A stretch of 64,000 nucleotides of DNA. It comes from an uncultured Clostridia bacterium. Its GTDB lineage: Bacteria > Bacillota > Clostridia > Oscillospirales > Acutalibacteraceae. The stretch is from NCBI GenBank assembly GCA_947627055.1, contig CANQUS010000002.1, forward strand, positions 1 through 64,000, written 5' to 3'. Below are positions 28,800-36,195 of the stretch, piece by piece (position 1 is the stretch's first letter; each line of letters opens with the position of its first letter). The notes beneath the pieces are model-generated. The model worked only from the letters and a program-made list of their open reading frames with translations, did no database searches and was not told where the DNA came from. The position numbers were made by a program, and so were the translations under genes.

Positions 28800-28967
28800 A
28801 TGGCAAAAAGCAGAGCAGAATATTTTAGGGAAAGAAGAAAAAAGAAAAAACAAATCAGCTTCATTCTTGAAAGAGAAAAAATAGAAAAACTCGATAAAAA
28901 ACTGGAAGAAAAAAATCAAACAAGAACGGAATGGTTAAGAGAAAAAATAGACGAAGAAATAAAGTAA
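28800..28967 (+). CDS. Ribbon-helix-helix-like small protein
   Basis: SD gaggagg; MAKSRAEYFRERRKKKKQISFILEREKIEKLDKKLEEKNQTRTEWLREKIDEEIK*. Confidence 0.65.
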   Translation: MAKSRAEYFRERRKKKKQISFILEREKIEKLDKKLEEKNQTRTEWLREKIDEEIK

Positions 28968-29054
28968 AAAGCAAAAGAGCTAATCAAGAGTAATAAAAAA
29001 ATTACTCTTGATTTTTTTATTAAAAAAATACCTTCCCCGAATTATACAAAATAT
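28930..29054 (+). repeat. Right copy of 125-bp direct repeat
   Basis: Identical to 21960-22084. Confidence 0.95.
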
Positions 29055-29068
29055 TGATTTTGTATAAT
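29041..29068. other. dif-like site (attR; reconstructs the uninterrupted host site)
   Basis: ATTATACAAAA-TATTGA-TTTTGTATAAT, perfect 11-bp inverted arms, 6-bp centre; 8/11 match by eye to B. subtilis dif right arm TTATGTAAACT. Confidence 0.7.
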
Positions 29069-29144
29069 TACATATTCGTTCAAACCGAGTTGCTTACTCC
29101 TTCTCCCGGATATGAACTAATTTAATGATTTTCTTAACTAAAAG

Positions 29145-31079
29145 TCAAACTAAAAATTCCTCAAATTCTACTTCAGACGGCAATCGCAAATCGCCACGCG
29201 GACTAACGGAGACAGTACCGACTTTAACTCCGTCAGGCATACAATTTCTTTTAAATTGCTGTCTGAAAAACCTAGTATAGAAAACATTGAGCCATTTTTT
29301 TATTTCATTGTCATCGAATTTATACTCGTCGCTCTGCTTGACCGCATTTTTACAAAGCTCAAAAACCTCGGTTGGCGACATTCCATATCTAAGTGTATAG
29401 TAAAGAAAAAAGTCATGCAAAATATATGAGCCTACTGTATCCTCTGTTTTCTGTGCAATAGTTCCATCATCATTTGGAGGTAATAGTTCCGGACTTACGG
29501 GTGTATCTATAATATCCTCAATCACGGCATCAATACCCTTAAATCCGTTTCTGTCAAGTAAATGTCCGATTTCATCAACTAGTGTTCTGACTAAAGTTTT
29601 TGGAATACTCGTATTTACGGCGTACATACTCATGTGATCTCCATTATAGGTACACCATCCGAGAGCAAGCTCCGATAAATCTCCGGTACCAACAACAAAC
29701 CCACCATTCTTATTTGCCATATCCATTAAAATTTGTGTGCGCTCTCTTGCCTGACAATTTTCATACGTTATATCGTGTATACCTTCATCGTGACCAATGT
29801 CTTCAAAGTGCTGAAGTGTCGATTTCACAATCGAAATTTCCTTTATATCACAACCAAGCAGTTCCATAAGCCTTATTGAATTATTTTTAGTGCGTTTTGT
29901 TGTACCAAAGCCGGGCATTGTAATCCCCATGACAGTAGTTGAAGGCAAACCTAAATTTTTTACTGCTTGAGCAGCAACAAGAAGCGCAAGCGTAGAGTCA
30001 AGCCCTCCAGAAATTCCTATTACAACACATTTGCCTTTGGTTGTCTCTATCCTCCTCTGTAATCCCGCAACCTGCATATTGAATATGGCAGTACACCTTT
30101 CGGCTTTGTTTTTAGACGGAACAAAAGGCATTATGGAAATTTTTATTTTTATATCATGCTTATCTGTCAATTTTTTTCTGCAAGGAACAATCAAATAATT
30201 TCTGTTCTTAAAGCTCTTTTTACAATCCGCAAAGGATTTGTTAGCGATTCTGTCATGGCGAATTTTTGTAAGATTAAAGTCTCTTATTAAAATCTCATCT
30301 GTAAAGGGCTTTACTTCACCGAGCAGCTTGCCGTTTTCATACATCAGATTATGTCCGCTGAACACAACATCTGATGTAGATTCGTATCTTCCTGCTGAGA
30401 CATATGCATATCCGCAGATACAGGTTGATGAGATATTTCCGACGAGACTGTGCCTGTATTGCTCCTTGCCTATTACCTCATTAGAGGCGGACAAATTCAA
30501 AATTATTTCTGCACCGTTTAATGCAAGAAGTCTGCCCGGAGAAACAGGCGTCCATGCGTCCTCACATATTTCAATGCCGAGCTTTACATTTTTGTCATTT
30601 GTCCCAAGACTAATAATTATATTATTGCCAAACGGCACATCTTGATCGTTTACCTTGACGTATTCAACATCATGTTCTCCTGCGCTGAACCATCTCTTTT
30701 CGTAAAACTCACCATAGTTCGGCAAATATGTTTTCGGTACTATGGCAATTATTTTTCCTCCATGAATAAACGCTGCGCAATTAAACATTTCACCTCCTTT
30801 TTCATAAGGAACTCCAACTGCTAAAGCGGCGCTGTCGTTAGGAAAGCATTCTGTATATTTTGCTAAGTCCTCTAAGCCCCGCAATGCATTATCTATCAAA
30901 TTTCTGTTTTCAAAAAGATCCGCACAGGTGTATCCTGTAAGAGATAATTCCGGAGTTGCGATTACGTCTGCCCCATCCGCATATTTTTCATATATTGACT
31001 TTATTTCATCGCAATTTTTTCTTACATTTCCAATATGAACTCTTGGTGTAGCTAAAACCGTTCTAAGTAAATTTTCCAT
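29145..31079 (-). CDS. nadE: Glutamine-dependent NAD+ synthetase
   Basis: N-terminal CN-hydrolase domain and GISGGLDSTLALLVA, GTGDLSELALGW. Confidence 0.93.
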   Translation of the reverse strand: MENLLRTVLATPRVHIGNVRKNCDEIKSIYEKYADGADVIATPELSLTGYTCADLFENRNLIDNALRGLEDLAKYTECFPNDSAALAVGVPYEKGGEMFNCAAFIHGGKIIAIVPKTYLPNYGEFYEKRWFSAGEHDVEYVKVNDQDVPFGNNIIISLGTNDKNVKLGIEICEDAWTPVSPGRLLALNGAEIILNLSASNEVIGKEQYRHSLVGNISSTCICGYAYVSAGRYESTSDVVFSGHNLMYENGKLLGEVKPFTDEILIRDFNLTKIRHDRIANKSFADCKKSFKNRNYLIVPCRKKLTDKHDIKIKISIMPFVPSKNKAERCTAIFNMQVAGLQRRIETTKGKCVVIGISGGLDSTLALLVAAQAVKNLGLPSTTVMGITMPGFGTTKRTKNNSIRLMELLGCDIKEISIVKSTLQHFEDIGHDEGIHDITYENCQARERTQILMDMANKNGGFVVGTGDLSELALGWCTYNGDHMSMYAVNTSIPKTLVRTLVDEIGHLLDRNGFKGIDAVIEDIIDTPVSPELLPPNDDGTIAQKTEDTVGSYILHDFFLYYTLRYGMSPTEVFELCKNAVKQSDEYKFDDNEIKKWLNVFYTRFFRQQFKRNCMPDGVKVGTVSVSPRGDLRLPSEVEFEEFLV

Positions 31080-31289
31080 GATTATATAAACCTTTCTATT
31101 ATATGTTATTATAAGTATTACCGCAATTAGATAAGTTATTACTTTGGATTCAAAAGCAAGAGGCATACTTTTATAAAAAATAATGTGGTTGTCGCACTAA
31201 GATTATAGGAATAAACGTACTAAATGAAGTCAAAATTCAGTTTTAGGTCAAAACTTTTGAAAAAGGCTTGCGGTTTCCTAAGGATCTGC

Positions 31290-31440
31290 CTTTGTTCGCC
31301 GTCTGCGGGCGGCGAAATCGTTCCACAAGGGTGAATTTCAAAAACAGTCCTCCGGTCTGTTTTTGAAATAGAGACCCGCCTGCGATATAGGGTGTCCCTG
31401 CTGACGGTTTATAATATCTCGCCTCGCCGCCTGTGTCGGC
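31290..31440. other. Structured intergenic element with several strong hairpins
   Basis: TTCGCCGtctgcggGCGGCGAA; TTTCAAAAACAGtcctccggtCTGTTTTTGAAA; no ORF. Confidence 0.55.
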
Positions 31441-31570
31441 GATATTTATTTAGTGTAGTATTTCAGAACCATAATATCTAAGCTTTTTAAAACATAACGC
31501 GTCAGCCCCGTTAATAAACAAAAAAGCAGCCTCGTATATGATGACACAGATACGAAGCTACAACTACAAA

Positions 31571-31810
31571 TTATTTTTTGTATAAATAAGGCTCAAGATC
31601 CACCATAAATGACGAAGGAATATCCTCCTCAGTTATTTGAAGCTGTATCGGCTTAGAAATATCAAGGCTTATGATCCCGATAATCGAGTGTGCATCAATG
31701 ACATATTTGTCAGATATAAGGCTGATAGGAAGCCTTTTGTACTTAGATGTCATTTTCACAAAGTCTTTCACGTCATCAAGGTTTGGCAAAAAAATATCTG
31801 TAGTAAACAT
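31571..31810 (-). CDS. HPr-like domain protein lacking the catalytic His
   Basis: KYVIDAHSIIGIISLDISKPI matches HPr Ser46 region; GIHARPA site absent. Confidence 0.6.
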   Translation of the reverse strand: MFTTDIFLPNLDDVKDFVKMTSKYKRLPISLISDKYVIDAHSIIGIISLDISKPIQLQITEEDIPSSFMVDLEPYLYKK

Positions 31811-32019
31811 TTAAATTACCTCCGTATTCAATATTAAAATAAAGAATAATTTGCTCAAAAACCGCTCTATATCAATAAATGTTCTACACACTAATAATAT
31901 CAATATTTTCTCAATAGGTCAACTAAAATTATCTGAACAAATTTAAGTATATTCTGTGTAATTTGATAAAATTCTCATTATCTCTGCGAATTTTGGCATT
32001 TTATATAATAACGATAACG

Positions 32020-33936
32020 TCAGCTATCGGCATCAGCTAAAAATTCCGAAAACTCCTCCCACTTTATCATAAGGGCATCTAACTTATCGTTATTTTTCCG
32101 TAATTCTTCGGAAAGCTCCGTCACACGCTCATAGTCGGTTGATACCTCCCGCGATTGCAGCATTTCTTCAATAGAAGATATGGCTGCTTCGGTCAAAGCA
32201 ATATCGTTTTCAATTCGGCTAAGGTCTGCCCTTACTTTTCTACGCAGAGCGTCTCGTTCCTTTTTATTTTTATATTCAGCCTTGTTGTCACTGTCGTGCT
32301 TTTCTTTATGCGGAATTTGTAACTTATTTTGACGCATTTGTTCTATAAATTCATCATAGCCGCCCCTGAAATCCTCTACTCCCCTATCAGTGAAATAATA
32401 TATCCTGTCTGCGAGAGAATTTATTAGATAACGATCATGAGAAACCACAAGAAGGGTTCCGCTATAATTGAGCAATGCCGTTTGAAGAGTCTCACAGGAA
32501 CTTATATCAAGGTGATTTGTAGGCTCGTCCAAAAGCAGAAAATTAGCTCCTGAAAGCATAAGCTCCATAAGCAGTACGCGAGCACGTTCACCGCCGCTTA
32601 ATTCAGAAACATATTTAAACACATCATCGCCTCGGAACATAAATCGTGCAAGGGTATTTCGAATCTCCGTCCCTGTCATAGCGGGATATTTATCCGAAAT
32701 TTCATCGAAAACAGTTTTACTGCTGTCAATATTTTGCTGAATTTGGTCGTAGTAGCCTATTGTCACACCCTCTCCGAAAGTTATTTTACCGTTTTGTGCC
32801 TTATAGATTTTCATTAGTGCTTTTAAAAGAGAGGTTTTTCCGCAGCCGTTAGGACCTATTAAAAATACACGTTCACCGCGCTTAATATCCATATTGACAT
32901 CTTTCAAAATAGTATTTCCGTCAAATCCGATCGAGAGATTTTCAACTAAAAGAACATCATCGCCGCTTCTCTCTTTAGCCGAAAGTGAAAAACGAATTGC
33001 GCTCGAAGTATTTTCAGGACGTTCAAGATTGCGTTGAAGCTTATTGACAATTTTTTGTTTGCTTTCAGCAGTTCTTATATTTTTCTCCCTATTCCAACGT
33101 CTCTGCTGTTCTATAATGCCCTCAAGTCGTTTGATCTCACGCATGGTGTTTTCATATTCACGCTGTTTCGCTAGAGCGCGTTCCTCTTTTTGAGGCAAAT
33201 AAACAGAGTAATTGCCCTTATATACTGTAAGATGTTTGTTTTCAAGGTCAAATGTTTTATTAGTCACTTTATCTAAAAAGTATCTGTCATGCGAAATTAC
33301 GATATATGAACTGCTTGAATTTAATAGATATTCCTCTAACCATTCAACCGAAGTGACATCAAGATGATTGGTTGGCTCGTCAAGCAGAAGAAGATCCGCA
33401 CCGCAAAGAAGAAGTTTCGCAAGCTGCAGCTTTGCACACTGACCGCCACTCAAAGAACCGACAGGTAAGCTCATACGGCTGTCATCAAAGCCTATGCCTA
33501 AAAGAGCCGACCGCGCGCGGCTTTTATATGTAAGTCCCCCATCACGGGTAAATTCATCATGTAACGCGGACTGTCTTTCGACAAGTGCATCAGTATTTTC
33601 TGTGCCTGCGCTGATTTTGAGGTTAAGCGCATCAAGCTCATTCTCTATATCGGAAAGATGTGAAAAGACAGAAAGCACCTCATCATATGCGGAGCGTTCA
33701 AGATTTCGGCAGACGTGCTGCTCCATATAACCGATTCTAACGTTTTTTGAAATGCTTATTGTTCCCTTACTTGGTTTATAAGTACCCATAAGCAGCTTGA
33801 AAAGCGTCGTTTTTCCGCTGCCATTTACACCTATAAGACCAATACGGTCACCGGGTTGGATCTCAAATGACATATCAAAAAAAAGGTCGTCATCACCGAA
33901 TCCCATTTCCAAGGAATTAACAGATAATAATGACAT
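32020..33936 (-). CDS. ABC-F family ATPase
   Basis: Two ABC domains GVNGSGKTTLFKLL / GPNGCGKTSLLKAL, LLLDEPTNHLD twice, linker. Confidence 0.92.
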   Translation of the reverse strand: MSLLSVNSLEMGFGDDDLFFDMSFEIQPGDRIGLIGVNGSGKTTLFKLLMGTYKPSKGTISISKNVRIGYMEQHVCRNLERSAYDEVLSVFSHLSDIENELDALNLKISAGTENTDALVERQSALHDEFTRDGGLTYKSRARSALLGIGFDDSRMSLPVGSLSGGQCAKLQLAKLLLCGADLLLLDEPTNHLDVTSVEWLEEYLLNSSSSYIVISHDRYFLDKVTNKTFDLENKHLTVYKGNYSVYLPQKEERALAKQREYENTMREIKRLEGIIEQQRRWNREKNIRTAESKQKIVNKLQRNLERPENTSSAIRFSLSAKERSGDDVLLVENLSIGFDGNTILKDVNMDIKRGERVFLIGPNGCGKTSLLKALMKIYKAQNGKITFGEGVTIGYYDQIQQNIDSSKTVFDEISDKYPAMTGTEIRNTLARFMFRGDDVFKYVSELSGGERARVLLMELMLSGANFLLLDEPTNHLDISSCETLQTALLNYSGTLLVVSHDRYLINSLADRIYYFTDRGVEDFRGGYDEFIEQMRQNKLQIPHKEKHDSDNKAEYKNKKERDALRRKVRADLSRIENDIALTEAAISSIEEMLQSREVSTDYERVTELSEELRKNNDKLDALMIKWEEFSEFLADADS

Positions 33937-33960
33937 TTTATTACACACCCTTATTATAAA

Positions 33961-34112
33961 CTTAGGCAAGATGTCTCTCGCCCGCATTTTATGCGGTTGG
34001 TGCCATTACCGTAATCAGTGGGTAATCGAATCCACTATTGGTTATTAACGCAACTTATGCTGCACTTGCCACACTCCATGACGCGGCAAACCCCTTATTG
34101 AATAAATAAGGT
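33961..34112. other. Structured element copy 1, upstream of ABC-F gene
   Basis: Contains TTACCGTAATCA and CTTGCCacACtCCaTGACgcGGCAA, shared with 53984-54072. Confidence 0.55.
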
Positions 34113-34288
34113 AAATAAAATATATCATCTTTCGGGAAAATTTGCAAGCTATCACAAATGAATATAATTTTGTAAGGGTAAAAGTATGATTTTGAAAGAT
34201 TTATACCATATTTTTTTATTTTTCCCAAAATGGTTTATATCGATTTACAGCACAGATTGATTTTTGTATCAAATTTCTTTTATAGCAC

Positions 34289-34317
34289 TTGACATACTCG
34301 GTATACCGTGATAATAT
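34289..34317 (+). promoter_or_regulatory. Promoter with palindromic operator in the spacer
   Basis: TTGACA-17-TAATAT with CGGTATACCG palindrome. Confidence 0.6.
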
Positions 34318-34358
34318 TAGTTATACAAGTTATACTTTTACTATTTGAGGTGATAAAT

Positions 34359-34661
34359 ATGAAATCTAAGAAAAAGAGTAATAAATTTATGAGCTCCGTA
34401 AAGGTCGGTGCAAAGGGGCAGATAGTGATTCCTAAAGAGGTGCGCGAAATGTTCGGCATAGAACCGGGAGATACTTTGATGCTGCTCGCTGATTCTGACA
34501 AAGGTATTGCACTTCAAAAATACGGTATTTTTTCAAAGATTGCCGATGCAATTTTCGCAGGCAAGGCTAAGGAGATCTATCCCGAGCAAAGCGAAGAGGA
34601 CTCTGTTGCATTCGCTGAAAAAATAAAGGAGATCGAAGCTAATGATAATGACAGCAATTAA
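34359..34661 (+). CDS. AbrB-family transcriptional regulator
   Basis: VKVGAKGQIVIPKEVREMFGIEPGDTLMLL. Confidence 0.9.
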   Translation: MKSKKKSNKFMSSVKVGAKGQIVIPKEVREMFGIEPGDTLMLLADSDKGIALQKYGIFSKIADAIFAGKAKEIYPEQSEEDSVAFAEKIKEIEANDNDSN

Positions 34662-35382
34662 AGCAAGCGCTCTTACTAAAAAATACAAGTCAGAAACCGT
34701 CGTAGATGATTTGAATTTAACTGTCGCAAATGGTGAGCTTTTTGCTTTGCTAGGTGTCAATGGCGCGGGGAAAAGCACAACTATTAAAATGCTTTCCTGT
34801 CTTGTCAGACCGACAAGCGGTGACGCCGAGCTGCTCGGTGACAGCATAACTGAGGCGAGCGAGAAAGTAAAGGAAAAAATCAATGTTTCACCACAGGAAA
34901 CCGCCGTTGCTCCTAACCTTACCGTTAGAGAAAATCTTGAGCTTATCGCGGGTATTTATGGTAGGAATCACAAAGAAGCTCGAAAAAAAGCAAATGAGGT
35001 TATTGAAGAATTCGGTTTATCTGAAATCATGAAAAAGAAAGCGGGTATTTTGTCTGGTGGATGGCAGAGACGACTCTCAATAGCTATGGCTCTTATTTCA
35101 GAACCTAAAATTCTTTTTCTTGATGAACCTACACTCGGTCTTGACGTCCTGGCTCGTAAGGAACTGTGGAGAATAATAGAAAGGCTTAAAGGCAAAATAA
35201 CAATAATTCTTACAACGCATTACCTTGAAGAGGCAGAAGCTCTTTCCGATAGGATCGGGATAATGAGCAAGGGCAAACTCGTAGCTCTCGGTACTGCTGA
35301 TGAACTAATGAAGATAGCCAATACAAACAATTTTGAAAATGCTTTCATCACTCTTTGTGAAAACGGAGGAAACGAAAAATGA
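34642..35382 (+). CDS. ABC transporter ATP-binding protein
   Basis: LLGVNGAGKSTTIKML, LSGGWQRRLSIAMAL, LFLDEPTLGLD. Confidence 0.93.
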   Translation: MIMTAIKASALTKKYKSETVVDDLNLTVANGELFALLGVNGAGKSTTIKMLSCLVRPTSGDAELLGDSITEASEKVKEKINVSPQETAVAPNLTVRENLELIAGIYGRNHKEARKKANEVIEEFGLSEIMKKKAGILSGGWQRRLSIAMALISEPKILFLDEPTLGLDVLARKELWRIIERLKGKITIILTTHYLEEAEALSDRIGIMSKGKLVALGTADELMKIANTNNFENAFITLCENGGNEK

Positions 35383-36107
35383 AAACTCTATTCTTTTCAT
35401 CAAGAAACACTAAGGAAATTCTTCGTGATAAGCTTACAATAATCTTTGGATTGGGCTTTCCTATAGTTCTTTTGTTGCTTTTATCGCTTATGCAGTCAAA
35501 TATACCAGTATCACTTTTTGAAATAGATCAAATAACCCCGGGTATAACCGTGTTCGGTCTTTCGTTTATAACGCTGTTTTCAGCGATGCTTATCTCAAAG
35601 GACAGAGCAACCTCATTTATGTACAGACTGTTCACTTCTCCTATGCATTCCGGCGATTTTATATTCGGATACACTATTCCACTCATACCTATCTCTATTC
35701 TTCAAGTTTTAATTTGCTATGTTGTTGCATTTTTTTTGGGATTAGAAATAACCCTAAATGTCCTTATTGCTATAGCGGTAACGATTCCGACAGCAATTTT
35801 TTATATAGCTCTCGGTTTATTGTGCGGCAGCGTCCTAAACGACAAACAGGTCGGCGGACTGTGCGGCGCTCTAATTACTAATCTCAGCGCATGGCTTTCG
35901 GGTACATGGTTCAGTCTTGATTTGCTTGGCGATACCTTTAAAAATATTGCGTATCTGCTCCCATTTGCACATGCGGTTGATGCTGGAAGGGCGGCTCTAT
36001 CGGGTGATTATTCGGCAATTTTGCCTCATCTGCTATGGGTAATAGGCTATGCCGCTGCACTCTTACTTATATCAGTTGTTATTTTTACACGGAAAATGAA
36101 ATCATAA
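35379..36107 (+). CDS. ABC-2 type permease
   Basis: Six-TM hydrophobic ORF coupled to ATPase. Confidence 0.85.
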   Translation: MKTLFFSSRNTKEILRDKLTIIFGLGFPIVLLLLLSLMQSNIPVSLFEIDQITPGITVFGLSFITLFSAMLISKDRATSFMYRLFTSPMHSGDFIFGYTIPLIPISILQVLICYVVAFFLGLEITLNVLIAIAVTIPTAIFYIALGLLCGSVLNDKQVGGLCGALITNLSAWLSGTWFSLDLLGDTFKNIAYLLPFAHAVDAGRAALSGDYSAILPHLLWVIGYAAALLLISVVIFTRKMKS

Positions 36108-36195
36108 TTTTATAAAAATACATGAAATATTAAAAGCAAAGCCGACAATTCTTTTATCTGCTTTGCTTTTAATTTTTGTTATTTAAATAAGTGTA

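Larger units (their letters stand above)
21960..29054 (-). mobile_element. Inovirus (filamentous phage) prophage, ~7 kb
   Basis: Rep + Zot + coat + adhesin + SSB-like + repressor module between 125-bp direct repeats; no integrase. Confidence 0.88.

Noticed and set aside
21960-29054. ICE, plasmid or IS interpretation of the element
   Set aside because: No relaxase, conjugation ATPase, partition gene, integrase or transposase; Zot plus coat-type genes fit an inovirus better.
32020-33936. ABC-F gene as an antibiotic-resistance determinant
   Set aside because: Sequence resembles general ABC-F; subfamily cannot be assigned without alignment.
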